A DNA stretch of 64,000 nucleotides from Trichobilharzia regenti. Taxonomy: Eukaryota > Platyhelminthes > Trematoda > Strigeidida > Schistosomatidae. Shown here in pieces: positions 32,195-43,539 of the stretch (its first letter is position 1; the number at the start of each line of letters is the position of its first letter). A program made the position numbers and the translations under genes. The stretch is taken from positions 22,001,379 through 22,065,378 of the forward strand of contig OX235263.1 in assembly GCA_944472135.2 (NCBI GenBank), written 5' to 3'. A model generated the notes under the pieces. That model worked only from the letters and a program-made list of their open reading frames with translations. It searched no databases and was not told the origin of the DNA.

Positions 32195-33100
32195 TAGAAG
32201 CTCTGGATTTCGTGTGTGTAACAAGGTATATGTTTAATGTGACACAAACTCGAAGGATTGCATGCAAAAACTAACAAACTGACCGAAGGAGCTGACAGTG
32301 AATATATAGGACCACACCAGAACACACAGAAGATGGAGATAATGAAGATAACCAAACAATCAACAACAACAACAACAACAACAGCAACCATCACCAATCA
32401 ACATCAAACGGGAAAGATTTGAAGAAAGTTACTTTCTTCATCTATATAGGAAGCATCGTTTCAACAACAGGCGGATGGTACGGAGGAAGATATCATAGCC
32501 AAACAGAAATGGAAAGGCAAGATACACCTTCGTTTAATAATGGAACCAGTTTTCAAATATTCTGCACTCTGTATGAATAAAGAAATTCAGACTTTCAATA
32601 CAAATGTACAGTCAATCAGTCAATTCCGCTATATGGGTCAGAAACGCGTGTGTGACACACGCGTCACGGAAAGCATTTTTTGCGATAACCAGCTGTAGAC
32701 TTTAATCAACAACTGTCCACTTTATTATCGCTGCAGTGGAGATCAAATGGCCAGAAGGGATAAGTAACAATAAACTGTGAGAACAAACAACAAAGAAGCT
32801 GTCTGTCTCTAAATAAATATGTAGGAGAATTTGGAGAGGGATTAGACACACGCGCTGAGGAGACCATCGAACAATATGGCACGCCAAGTAATAGCTTGAG
32901 TGGAATCTAGACAGGAATCGACGAGTTGGTTGTTCTAGTGTGACATGGAGGAGATCGTGTGAATAGGAAGGGATGAGAGCTTATTGGCAATCGTGAATCC
33001 AGTTGAAGAGTACAACCAAATAAAGAAGAAAGTAAAGATGTGTGGTTGAAGCTCTATGTTTCACTCGAAACACAGAGAATCAATTATGAATAATAATAAT
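32195..33100 (+). pseudogene. RTE-clade LINE, 3' fragment, tail-to-tail with next copy
   Basis: Starts after RT motif C. It contains an (AAC)n run coding threonine/asparagine in the longest frame, 'YIGSIVSTTGG'-like sequence, a 'RFLLYGSETRV'-like block, and the C-terminal 'RRSCE' region. The tail 'gtttcactcgaaac' is a compensated version of the usual GTTCC-N4-GGAAC hairpin. The AATAATAAT tail fuses with the tail of the minus-strand copy at 33103. Confidence 0.8.
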
Positions 33101-33102
33101 AA

Positions 33103-34310
33103 TATTATTATTTCCTTTAATTCCTAGAGGAACATAGGGCTTCAGCCGTGCGTCTCCACTGCGTTCGGTTTTCTGCCAACTATTTCACCTCGCTCCAAGT
33201 CTCCCCACATGATCTCATCTTCTCTTCACATGACCTCCTTCATGTCACTTCACCCTCGGACGACCAATTCGCCGCTTCCCTTTCGGGTTCCACTCGAGAA
33301 ATGGCTTGTCTAGTGATGTCACTTGATGGTTCCCTGAGTGTATGGCCAGCCAATCCATCTCCATTTCTTCCTGCCTATTTGTTTCACAATCGGTTTCTGC
33401 TGTGTTGGTTCGCTGATTGCCAGAGATCCCTGTTGGTGAACTTTTCTGGCCGGCCATCTGATTTTGAGTATTGAGCGAAGACAACTGTTAATGAAGGTCT
33501 GAAGATTGTTTGAGATGCTCTTTATGACGCACTGGACGAGTCTCTGATCCGTTCAGTGAATAGCACTGACTTCACATTGGAGTTGAAAATCCGGATGTTA
33601 TTTTTGATTCTGAGTGATGTTGACCTCCACACAGACTTAAGAGTAATGAAAGTTTGTCTTGCTTTTCCGATTCTGGCTTTGATATCCTCGTCGGTTCCGC
33701 TGGTCTGTAGATGAAACCATACTTCCCAGGTAGGTATAAAGGAGGTTGTTTCTTTCAGGTTCCTCCCACTCATGCTGGCTGATTGTTGTTGTTGTTGTTG
33801 TTGCTGTTGATGTTGGCCAGGAATCTTCATCACCCATCTGTTTTATCTATGTTCACCTCAAGTGGTGTCCTATCTTTGATGCTTCTTCTCCCAGCTTGTT
33901 GCTATTCACTTGCACATCGTATTCCAGTTTGTGGGAAATCAGACATATATCATCGGCGAAGTCCAGATCCTCCAAGACTGTTTTTGTGTGACTCCATTTT
34001 ATGCCTGTTTCCTCATTGGCGGTTGTCTGTCTCATTATTCAACCTACTGCAATCAGGAAGATCATTGGCGATAGTAGACAGCCTTGCCTCACTCCCGTCC
34101 TCATTTCGAGGATTACTTGGTATGGAGCAATGTCGTATAACTGTTAGATGAGATGTATAATTGTCACCGGCACTCCGTAGTGGCGAAGTAGTTGCCAAAT
34201 CACCTGAATCCAGCCTGTTCCGGTTGAAGTTTTTCGTCCAGGTTGGCGTGTTTGATTCTCTCCAGGATGATGCGGCTTAGTATTTTGCTTGGAATGGAGT
34301 GGAACATAAT
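33103..34310 (-). pseudogene. RTE-clade LINE, 3' fragment with intact FADD
   Basis: The minus strand runs from RT motif 1 region ('SRIILERIKHANLDEK'-type, 34210-34290). It has motif C 'LDFADDICLISHKLEYDVQ' (FADD intact), a long glutamine run (33780-33810), 'YQSQNRKSKTNFHYS' in a shifted frame, and the C-terminal 'QEEMEMDWLAIHSGNHQVTS' region. The tail hairpin is GTTCC-N4-GGAAT. The internal region between motifs 1 and B is shortened. Young subfamily. Confidence 0.85.
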
Positions 34311-34849
34311 AATAATAAGAAGAATCATTTGCAGCTTGAACACCGTCTGAAATTTTATAATATTCTTCAGTAAGTAACTTTCAAACTTTGTTCACTTTAT
34401 TGAATGATATGTATATGTTACATTTATGGATATATGATTAGTGTTAATACAAGTTATTTCAACCAGTGACATTATCTTCATACTGTATTAAAAGTGCTAC
34501 ATTCTGGTTTGTATCTTATTCACTGTTTTTTTTGCACTAAGCCCTAGAACACCCCTGGATTGTGCTGGTATTTACAGTGCCAAATTTACACATACCACAG
34601 GTGAAATAATTTGCTATAAGAGTTGTGTTTAAGAAACTGTTTTCGACATTTTTCCACTTTTCACTTTATAGGTAAATGAAAACCCCTCACCACGAGATGA
34701 TAAAGTCTGAAGCTCATTCTACAGCTGCTTAGTCATAGTAGGGGGCTTTTAGGTGCCACAACTTTTACACGTATTGAATGTATTACTTTTACCACACCCT
34801 TCTTTTAGACCTTCTTAAATAATAATCCACTGGTTTAAAGAATCCAAAG
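34311..34849. other. No gene seen
   Basis: AT-rich spacer. Confidence 0.45.
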
Positions 34850-35280
34850 AAAACTTGACGCATTATGAGGAGCATTTCCAACAGCCTGATGAAGTCATTT
34901 GCCAACATCTGACTTCACTCCATAGTGAATAACAGATAGTCTGCCAGAAAACGTTAACAATCAGAAACTGTGTGACTCAATGAACCACCTAATAACCTAT
35001 CACCCAACAGATGTGTCGCGGAAGAAACTGGGACGTACCGGACACATACTGGGGAGATTGTTGAGCGACATCATGCGTTAAGACCTCATGTAGAAGGCAA
35101 AAATTGGGAACTGCGAGTTCGAAGTAGGTCACAGAGTGACATCGAGTAGACTGTATATGTAGGAGATGAAAGATTATGGATAATCGAAGGCCCATTCAAA
35201 GAAGTCTGCAGAGGACAGAATGAAGCGAAGATATTCTGTGGAATCCTAATATTCCACAAGGAATCTTAGGGGATAATATA
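34850..35280 (+). pseudogene. RTE-clade LINE, C-terminal remnant, old
   Basis: Decodes in broken frames as 'ISNSLMKSF' (compare 'ISNRLQTFIN') and a 'GRTGHILGRLLSDIM'-like block at 35025-35080, then a decayed tail 'aatcctaatattccacaagg'. Highly diverged. Confidence 0.55.
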
Positions 35281-35939
35281 TATATGTATATAAACGAAGA
35301 CCACTGTTTTGAGGGATATTATCTGAAAGAGTTAACATCCTTTAGTTTTTTAAACAGCTCAAAGTGTGCAATTATTTCCACGAATAATTGGTCATACCAC
35401 TTCAAGTTGAATTTACTCACAAATCAGTTTAGTAAAAGAGTACTAGACAGCTCTATTTGGTTCTAGTTTAAGACTCTTCAAAGGGATGGAACCATGAATA
35501 CACTGAGGATGGTGCTTAGGTTATTCATGTTACTTCCCAAATTCATCACAAAAATCTACGAGTTCTAACCTCTTCCAGTTCACAAGACATAAATGCCTAC
35601 CACCACCAGATGTCATCGATGAATAATAATCCTCCCAGTCAACTATTTTAGTTATTAGAATAACTACTGATGAATATGGAATTGGAACAGATGGTTTCAT
35701 TTATTGCACATGTGGACGAAAAAACGCAAAATACATTAATGCAATTCAAAGTCAGTTAGTATTCCTTTGCATTTCTATGTACTAGGTGATATCACAGTAA
35801 CTTTTCAGAGGGAGAATATTCAAATCATAAGCGTCTGAATTATACTCTGCCGGTGATTAACTGTTTACTCCATTATATAACGGAGCATAGATCTTAGATT
35901 TCAGGTGTTTTAGACTGACACAAACATAAATTTAAGGTT
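35281..35939. other. No gene seen
   Basis: 35430-35500 vaguely resembles a SINE C tail/ribozyme segment ('agtactagacagctctattt') but is too short to call. Confidence 0.4.
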
Positions 35940-36775
35940 TTCTGTGACTGCTCCTAGACGTCTTCATGGCAAGGAAAGAAGATGGCACACTAATAAGGAG
36001 TGTGTATAGGAAACCTACAACAACAGGTCAGTACACTCATTTTTGAGATTTTTACCTTTGAAATATAAACGTAACCTCGTAAATTGTCTGGTTCACAGAG
36101 CTAGGTTAATCTGTTCAGACGACTGACTCAATGAGGAGCTTAAGGTTATTAGAGAATTACTTAGAAAAATGGTTATCCTGATAAATTCATTGAGAAAAAT
36201 ATGAATTCAGCACCTAGGAGAGTCAGTATGGCCAGAGTTTCGAAAAAACCAATGTTCATAAAATTGCAGTTCCTCGGTGACAACATCACCGAAATAATAA
36301 GCGCCTGAAGAATGCAGGAGAGGTACGTTGTCTCTTCACAACCACCCCTATAAGGATAAACTACCTAAATTCGCCTCCTCTATGTGTATCTATCAGTTTG
36401 ACTGCAGCTGCGGAGGCAGCTACATTGGGCGTACAATTAGGCAAGTTCATCATCGTATTTTCGAACATCATCCAACATGGTTAAGCAAGGGACAAAAAAA
36501 TATCTATTCGTAGGTTCTATTTTAGCCCACCTCGATGATACTGAGCATATGATTGATGTGGATATTGCATTTAAAATTATTTATCGCATTCCGACTTATC
36601 TTTATTTTTCTCCACGAGTTCGTCTTCTACAGACGGCTGAAGTAATCGGAATTCACCTGAAGAAGCCAAGCCTGTGTACAGAAAAAATTTGTACAGCTAA
36701 TTTCCCTACCGTGGCCATCATCACAAGAATGGATAAAACAGGTCTACGTCGCCCCCAACCCCTAAACCTATAAAA
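35940..36775 (+). pseudogene. Penelope-like element: RT end and GIY-YIG endonuclease
   Basis: 35945-36040 decodes as 'FMARKEDGTLIRSVYRKPTT' then 'TGQYTHF', the conserved region near the end of PLE reverse transcriptases. After a decayed linker, 36328-36513 gives a GIY-YIG nuclease: 'CIYQFDCSCGGSYIGRTIRQ' with the YIG motif, the cysteines of the PLE zinc-binding pattern and the catalytic-type Arg and His ('HHRIFEHHP'). The domain then shifts frame at an A7 run (36493-36499) and continues at 36513-36770 ('SILAHLDDTEHMIDVDIAF', 'AEVIGIHLKKPSLC'). PLEs use this nuclease to nick target DNA. The RT catalytic motifs are absent, so this is a 5'-truncated, frameshifted copy. Confidence 0.85.
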
Positions 36776-37304
36776 ATTATGATTATCGAAATTATTTATT
36801 TTATTTTATTTATTTTGACGACTTCATCTTTAATTTAGGTGTTATCCTTGTGAAATTAATCTATTCTAACCATTTCTACCTTTTAAATGTGTATTGATTT
36901 TCTTCGTTAATTATTAACCCATTGACATTTTGACACTGCTTAACTATTGTTAACAAACTTATCGCCCCTTGATTGGCAAACTGTTGTGTATTGTAATAAA
37001 AATGCCATACGTGTATGTTAGAGTAGAGCCAGAGTTGAAGATCTAATTGAAAAGTGAATATTTCTTCGCTCAAACTTTCTGTTTTTTTAGAAATGTAATT
37101 TTCAAGATGGTTATGTACCTTACGTGACTTGCTATTATTATGCAATCAAATGCTGAAGTGACAAAATCTACTAGTGACTTGATCAAAAACATCTCTTTAT
37201 ATTCATTCAGCTAACTACATGCAGACAGTAGTCAATATGCTCAATAGTCATGGTAAAGTATTATTGACTTGAAAAGTCATATATTTTTATTTGTTATTAC
37301 TTAT
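36776..37304. other. No gene; probable PLE 3' untranslated sequence in part
   Basis: AT-rich. The minus frame at 36876-37145 has no recognised motif. No terminal-repeat motif was identified here. Confidence 0.4.
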
Positions 37305-37870
37305 AATTAATTCCCTTGGGTTCCGAGTGGAACATAGAGCTTCAACCCCACATATCTTCACTATGTTCTATATTCAGCTCTCCTCTTCATCTGGTTCCGC
37401 GTTTGTCTATAATCACCCATCTCCCCTTCTTCACACGATCTCCTGCATGTCAGACTAGGACAACCCACTCGTCACTTCCTATCAGGATTCTTTCAGTTGG
37501 CGTGCGATGTCATTTGACGGCCTCCCTGGCGTGTGTGTCTAGTCCCTCTCCATTTTCTCTTACATATTTACTGAGCGACAGGTTCTTGGTTGTTTGTTCC
37601 CAGCCAGAGTTTCTCGTCGCTAATTCATTCTGGCCGGCTGAATAGCCTTTTGATCTCCAATATAGAGTTAACAAAGTGGACAGCTGTTGATAAAAGACTA
37701 CAACTGGCTGCTGGAAATGCATTTCTTGACGCGTGTGTCACGTTTCTGTCGCGTACAGAAAAAAACTGACTGACGGATTGGCTGACTTCACATTTCTATT
37801 GATGAAAGTCCGAATTTCCTCAATTATATTTTCTGAGTCTGAACAATATGTTTTCAAGACAAGCCTTGCT
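37305..37870 (-). pseudogene. RTE-clade LINE, 3' fragment
   Basis: Minus strand: 'SVSQFFSVRDRNVTHAS' at the SNVKSV-equivalent block, then 'NELATRNSGWEQTTKNLSLS', 'KYVRENGEGLDTHAREAVK', the C-terminal region and tail 'gttccactcggaacccaagg'. The tail hairpin is intact. Confidence 0.8.
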
Positions 37871-38254
37871 GTCATTTCAATGAACTAGTAGGACTTTTTC
37901 AGGACTATATTTGTTATTTTGAACTGTTTAGCCTCTCTTTTACACTTTGCATACTTCTTAATGGTGTGTAGTGTAAACTAATTAAACTACATGCATTCAC
38001 GCACGCCGGATAGAACTGTATATTTTTTCAAGTAATTTGAGGGACTTATTTAATTTCCCATTTTAAAGAAATTGTCTCCTCGTTCGATTATTATCTGAGA
38101 AAATTTAGTTTAAAATGCATTTTCTGCATACTGATTGCCTCTGTGATGAAATCACTTCGGTAACATATTACTTGTTAATTTACATCTCGCGCTTAGTGAA
38201 TCTGTTGGACCGAAATGTTCATTCTCTTTTGACGTGACGGGGTCTTTAACAGAC
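37871..38254. other. No gene seen
   Basis: AT-rich spacer. Confidence 0.45.
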
Positions 38255-38405
38255 GCTTTGATGGTGACTAGTCGGGGAAATTCAGACTTCGCTTTTCATC
38301 CAACTGGTATTAGTCAATTGAATGTGCCTATTTTCTTAGTGAGTGTTTGAATTCCTACCAAGACTCGAACCTCGGCTTTTGAAGTGATGACTGAATGGTT
38401 TGACC
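38255..38405 (-). mobile_element. Sm-alpha-like SINE, family A, strongly decayed
   Basis: Minus strand: 'gaggttcgagtcttggtag' (B box), a 'cacattcaattgactaat' body, then 'accagttggatgaaaagcg' in place of the ribozyme core, 'tctgaatttcc' and 'gactagtcaccatc'. The last block matches the family A end at 52.65 kb. Confidence 0.5.
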
Positions 38406-38635
38406 AGTGGAAATAACTTCAGTGCTTCGGTTGTTCAGTGACTGAATACTCGTCAACCGCTCATGTGGCCCAGATTCGATCCCCGAAATTTCCGGTAAAG
38501 TTGGAAGGTTGACCAGGAGGTTGAAAATGTCACTAGTGAAGAAAGAAAAAAACCCACTACTAATGAAATTTAAAAGCTACAGCTTGAAGCGTTGATTATT
38601 CCACTCGGAATGCAATGGGTGGAAGAGAAGATCCA

Positions 38636-38647
38636 CTAGACAAAACT
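38636..38647 (+). repeat. 12-bp direct repeat, left
   Basis: 'ctagacaaaact' lies just outside the left arm of the large inverted repeat. The same 12 bp follow the right arm at 39069-39080. Confidence 0.8.
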
Positions 38648-38675
38648 AGAAAAGATTTGTAACTCAGGTGGATGA

Positions 38676-39068
38676 TTTGGAATTGATAGTGTTCTCTGAG
38701 CTCCTTGGTTTAATTGCGGAGCTTTCATCGTCTTTCTGGACGACATCTTCAGCGCAGTATTTGGGATAAAGTGAAATGATTTAAATTTCTTCATGAGTCT
38801 CCCGGTAACCATCTTTAGATATTTATTGACCGTTTTCTATTGATTGGGATTTTAAACTAATAAGAAGTAAATCAGGTGATCAGAAAGTTTAAAATCCCAA
38901 TCAATAGAAAACGGTCAATAAATATCTAAAGATGGTTACCGGGAGACTCATGAAGAAATTTAAATCATTTCACTTTATCCCAAATACTGCGCTGAAGATG
39001 TCGTCCAGAAAGACGATGAAAGCTCCGCAATTAAACCAAGGAGCTCAGAGAACACTATCAATTCCAAA
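38676..39068. repeat. Perfect 183-bp inverted repeat (fold-back element)
   Basis: 38676-38858 is the exact reverse complement of 38886-39068 over all 183 positions that I compared base by base, with a 27-nt spacer. A transcript would form a long hairpin. The arm sequence is related to the imperfect fold-back copy at 11.22-11.42 kb. The left side also extends 28 nt further into the family sequence than the right. No coding capacity. Perfect identity implies a recent event, gene conversion or an assembly artefact. Confidence 0.95.
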
Positions 39069-39080
39069 CTAGACAAAACT
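39069..39080 (+). repeat. 12-bp direct repeat, right
   Basis: 'ctagacaaaact' immediately follows the right arm. With the copy at 38636 it resembles a target-site duplication or a microhomology at a rearrangement junction. Confidence 0.8.
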
Positions 39081-39714
39081 GTTAAATAAGTTGCTATTTT
39101 TTAAACTCTACATTTTTCAAGAAACGCTAGACTTGTATTTAATTCAGTAAGATTAAATCAAAAGAAAGTTCTGAAAAAAAAATAGGGAGTGGTCGCTATG
39201 ACAGACAGACGCCTAACAGAATACTGTTTCATTAAGTTAGAGTTATCGGTATAATCATATGATCTATGCTGTAAATATTAGATATCTAGATAAATCGGTA
39301 GAGTGGAATTTATGATTAATCTACAGAAGCTGATTTATTTTTAGGCATTAGAATATAGACACTTTCTGAACACAAGAGACGTTTTTACACAAAAAAGCTT
39401 AACTTGTTAGGTAGAATATTATCTAGAGGTGTAGTGAAGACAGAGTGTTAAGGGAAAATTTTAAAAATACTCTATTTTTAATTCAGGTTGTTTATTCAAG
39501 TACTTTCTGAAGAGGAAGCAAAAGAAGAAAGAGAAGTATTTTATCTGAACTCAACCGTGTTATATAAACTGAAGTGCTTGTTAATTCTATCCTTGGTTCT
39601 TATATTTCCATTATTTCTTTAATGATTAAAAATAGACAAACATTTCTCTGATTTATGATATTTATATGCAATTTCAATAAGTTGCTATTATTTCTAAGGG
39701 TAATTTGCTCGGAG
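39081..39714. other. No gene seen
   Basis: AT-rich spacer. Confidence 0.45.
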
Positions 39715-39960
39715 AATATCTTCATGAGGTGACATCGGTTAGAGGACTATTGGAAAACCTGGTAATACTGGAGAAGTTAGAACTCACAGGCTGGTCATTG
39801 TATCGGGTCCAAGTGGCTTAATGATCTACGAGCTTGTCTTGTAACCAGGAGGTCCTGAGTTCGAACCCTGGCGATGGGTGCATACTATCCAAAGGTTTCC
39901 AAGAAGAAGGACGAAACAGCTGTCTTGTATTCCTAGGTTTTCCAGTGGTCCTATAACTTC
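39715..39960 (+). mobile_element. SINE family C with an inverted tail at its 5' side
   Basis: 39715-39775 is a minus-strand C tail. From about 39785 a plus-strand copy follows: 'gtggcttaatgatctacgag', B box 'tgagttcgaaccctgg', a ribozyme relic (39868-39915) in which CTGANGA is lost but GAAA and the ACAGCTGT palindrome remain, then the tail. It joins a SINE E fragment at about 39960. Confidence 0.7.
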
Positions 39961-40075
39961 ACACCCAACCTTCCTTTATCTCAGACTTACTATCGCCAGC
40001 TAGCTAGGCTGGGTTTAGGATTGCGTAAGTCAGGATTTAGACCTCAAACTACATGCTAATGAAACACCGAAACGT
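39960..40075 (-). mobile_element. SINE family E fragment
   Basis: Minus-strand body 'agataaaggaaggttgggtg' preceded by 'cagcctagctagctggcgat' and a decayed head region. The tail is missing because the SINE C joins inside it. Confidence 0.55.
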
Positions 40076-41154
40076 TTTATATCATTTTATTCTAAGATGT
40101 GAGTTTCTTTCTATTCAAGATTCTTTAGTTGGATTGATCCACACCCAAGTTATTGATGGTAATCGCATCAGGACTGTAATGTAGAATTGAACTGAACTAA
40201 TGAACTATGAGGACTACTTCATAAGCAAATTCTATCAGGCTGACTGTTTTCTCGTATTTGATCCATCTGTACCGAGGTGACGAGTCTTGTGGCCCATTAA
40301 CCACTAAGGACTATGAGTGTTGAGTCCTCGTCACAACCGGAAGGTCGTCAGTAACTTGGATGTAGGTAGACTCGGATGATGAATCCACACATACACAATA
40401 TAGTACCGCTAACCGACAGAAAGTAGAATTGATTTTTTAATGATTTTGAAGAGTCCATTATTGCATTTGTCGCTAGCTCCAAACGTAATACTCATAATCG
40501 GTAAATAGACAAATTTGTTGAAATTTATGCATGAGAATAAATTATGAAGGGTGTTTTCAACAATAAACTTGTTTCGCACCCTTCTTTTTCTGTCTGCTAA
40601 TCCACAAGCCACAAAAGAGACATTCTATTTAGGTCAGAATACTAGACATTTCAGAAAAAGACATCATGTTAAAAAAGGCGTTACCTTCAATAATGCATAA
40701 AAAAATCAAAACAAAATCTGACCACCAATTAAAATCTTATCGTTCACGTGAAAATAAAGTGATTAAATACTAGCCAGACTAACTTGTTATTCCTGTTAGT
40801 TCTCAGTGAGTTCCAGGGATTAAAAATGTGGGCAGTTTACTTTCTAGTGTCTCTGGTAATTAAGTAGAAGATCTATGGAGAAAGACTTGCATAACTTTAA
40901 AAATGAATGGTACTAGTACAACGCTACCTTGACGAAGGAAACTACAGTGGGATATTCATACTGTAAACTACAATTTCAGTTACACAGAGTGGTGAAATAT
41001 TCTAAGGGAATACTGCTTTTAACAATATTCTCCACCAACTTTTCAGTTGTCAACGAGTGGGTGATTTCGTGTAATAGACAGTACAGACTGATTTGCCAAT
41101 TCAATGTTCATTTTAAACGGATTTCACCGCTTATATTAAGTCAGAGACTCGGTA
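40076..41154. other. No gene seen
   Basis: 40250-40400 holds tRNA-arm-like inverted motifs but no convincing A/B box pair. The remainder is AT-rich. Confidence 0.4.
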
Positions 41155-41545
41155 TAACACAGTAAGCATTTCCAGCAGGCTACTGTGGACTTTCATCAAC
41201 AGCCGCCTTCGTTGAAGATCAGATAATAACAAATGATTGGTAACAAGGAACTCTTGCACAGAGTCAGCCTTGAGCCTACCACCGAATAAATATGGGAAAA
41301 GAAATGGAGATGGATTGGACTGGCACTGAGCAGACCGTTGAGTGACATCGCGTGTCAGACCCTCGACTGGAACCTGGATGAGAAACGACGAGTTGGGTGT
41401 GGGTCGGATGATGAAACAGAGTGAATCTTGTGAAAAGAAGATGAACGTTTAGGAGCTTTGCGGAGGTAGCTAACAAGGATTGCAGAAAACCGATTGAAAT
41501 GAAGGTGTGCTATCGAAACCATATACTCTGATAGGAAGACAATGA
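41155..41545 (+). pseudogene. RTE-clade LINE, C-terminal remnant
   Basis: Decodes in pieces as the 'FQQATVDFHQQ' region, 'RNGDGLDWH', a 'SDIACQTLDWNLDE'-like block and 'GEDEERLGALRR'-like sequence. The tail has decayed ('atactctgataggaag'). Confidence 0.6.
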
Positions 41546-41589
41546 AACAAAAATAAGTCATAATGAACATTAACTGTTTGTTATCGAAT

Positions 41590-41800
41590 TCTCCCTTCAG
41601 CAGAGCCCAAATGGGAAATGACTAATCGGATGTTCAAGGGTGACATGGAGGAGATCGTGTCGGGAGGAGATGAGAGACTAAAGGTAGTCGTTGGGACGGA
41701 TGAAGAGGATTGAAGAGAAGAGGACAAATTAAAGATGCCTAGTTGAAGCTCTTTTTCCATTAGCAATCCATGTGAGTAATAACAATAATAGCTCATTTCT
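41590..41800 (+). pseudogene. RTE-clade LINE, short 3' end fragment
   Basis: Only the last part: 'gggtgacatggaggagatcg' (a block shared by several copies), then 'gatgcctagttgaagctctt' and an AATAACAATAATA tail with a decayed hairpin. Confidence 0.65.
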
Positions 41801-41984
41801 CCATTCGCAAGTTTTAGTTCCAATGCATTCTGTCGCTGTTTTAATCATAGTTAAGTTCATATCTTATACTGATATGATAATATTTAGGGATCTTTACTTA
41901 TACACCCTGAAAGTAAATTATTCTATCAAATATTCTCGGTTTTAAAACGTTTGATAACTGATGCTTATTTTATCTTATTATTAT

Positions 41985-42760
41985 TATTGTATCCTTTAGT
42001 TCCTTGAGGAACATAGGGCTTCAGCTGCGCACCTCAATTGCCTTCTGTTTTCTGACAACTTTTTCACCCCGCTCCAGGTCTGTCCACATGCTTTCATCTA
42101 CTCCTCGCATGATCTCCTCCAAGTCACCCTTGGATGACCAACTAGCCGCTTCCCTTTCGGGTTCCACTCGAGCAATGCCTTGTCTAGTGATGTCACTTGA
42201 TGGTTTCCTCAGCGTATGGCCAGCCAATCCATCTCCATTTCTTTCTGCCTATCTGTTTCACAATCGGTTCCTGCTGGATTGGTTCGCTGATTGCCAGAGA
42301 TCCCTGTTCCTGATATTTTCTGGCCGGCCATCTGATCTTGAGCATTAAGTGAGGTCAACTGTTAATGAAGGTCTGTAGTTTGTTTGAGATACTCCCTATG
42401 ACGCGCTGGCCAAGTCTGTGATCCGTATAGTAAGTGGCACTGACTGACTTCACATTGGAGTTGAAAATCCGGATGTTATTTTTGATTCTGAGTGATGTTG
42501 ACCTCCACACAGACTTAAGAGTAATGAAAGTTTGTCTTGCTTTTCCGATTCTGGCTTTGATATCCTCGTCAGTTCCGCTGGCCTGTAGATGAAACCATAC
42601 TTCCCAGGTAGGTGGGTAGGTGGAGGAGGTTGTTTCTTTCAGGTTCCTCCCACTCATGCTGGCTGATTGTTGTCTGTTGTTGTTGTTGATGTTGGCCAGG
42701 AATCTTCAACACCTCTGTTTTATCTATGTTCACTTGAAGTCCTATCTTAGAAACAAACAT
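41985..42760 (-). pseudogene. RTE-clade LINE, 3' fragment, young subfamily
   Basis: Minus strand: 'SKIGLQVNIDKTEVLKIPGQ', glutamine run, 'EWEEPERNNLLHL', 'GTDEDIKARIGKARQTFITL', 'KSVWRSTSLRIKNNIRIFNS', then 'AGHTLRKPSSDITRQ' and the tail hairpin with AATAAT. Long stretches are identical to the copies at 33.1 and 45.6 kb. Confidence 0.88.
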
Positions 42761-43039
42761 TTACAATACTTGAGGCAGGATAAATTGCTTCCATTGTTGT
42801 TCTGCTTCTTTTTATGCAAGGGAAAAAAGTTTATAAATGAAACTTCTCACTTTTTTCATTCTTTTTTTACTGTGAACAAAGTGATGCAATGTTTAGGTGA
42901 TTTCGTTTTATCACAAATACTGAAAGATACTCAATGAAACATTTTAAATTTGTTGGACGCTGATGTTATGACTGTACGGTACACCTGGTAGCTTTTGAGT
43001 CGATAGTGCTATCTACTATTTGCCGTTTTAACCACAATG
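42761..43039. other. No gene seen
   Basis: Short AT-rich spacer. Confidence 0.4.
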
Positions 43040-43330
43040 AAGACATGATAAGATAACGCCGAAGACGCAGTGCAAGAAGATAAAAGAGAAGACTCATTTA
43101 GAAACAAGATTTGTCGGTTAAAGGATCAATTCTGCTGAGCCTTTAAACCAAAACTATTTACCTCATTTAATACCCTGCCTGAAATGATTGTCAGGTCAAA
43201 TACTTAGGTCAAACTAGTAGAATAGGAGCAATCAAACTAGCTGAGCATAAAGACCCTGACCCGAATAAGATAAGAAATCTAGAGAACAATTGAGCTTTAG
43301 TATACATGCCATTACCCACAACTATGCCAA
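43040..43330 (+). pseudogene. Penelope-like element, GIY-YIG remnant
   Basis: 43186-43251 decodes without a break as 'DCQVKYLGQTSRIGA' and 'IKLAEHK'. This is the YIG-equivalent (YLG), conserved Arg and EH motif of PLE GIY-YIG nucleases. Downstream 'SIHAITHNY' in another frame matches the family's next block. The cysteine-rich region upstream and the RT are unrecognisable. It belongs to a different PLE lineage from the 36.3-kb copy (YLGQT versus YIGRT). Confidence 0.7.
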
Positions 43331-43539
43331 TAAACTGGATGGGATGAGATGAAAGTTTTAATATCTAATATAACAGGGTCTGGGGAGGAAGAGTTTGATG
43401 ACGAAAGCTTTACTTTTCAAATCAACTACAAACAAGTGTAACAGGAATGATTCAGCACCTGTCTCAGACCTCTGGAAAATTCTATTAACCCTACGACAAA
43501 TACGGGTGAATAGAGAAAACTATAAAATTCAAGTTTCGA

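Noticed and set aside
35430..35500. SINE C fragment ('agtactagacagctctattt', 'agactcttcaaagg')
   Set aside because: Resemblance is limited to about 40 nt and the head is absent. It may be real but is too weak to annotate.
40250..40400. tRNA-like or hammerhead-like pattern ('gaggtgacgagtcttgtgg', 'cggaaggtcgtcagtaac')
   Set aside because: No complete core, no GAAA partner and no box A/B pair at the right spacing.
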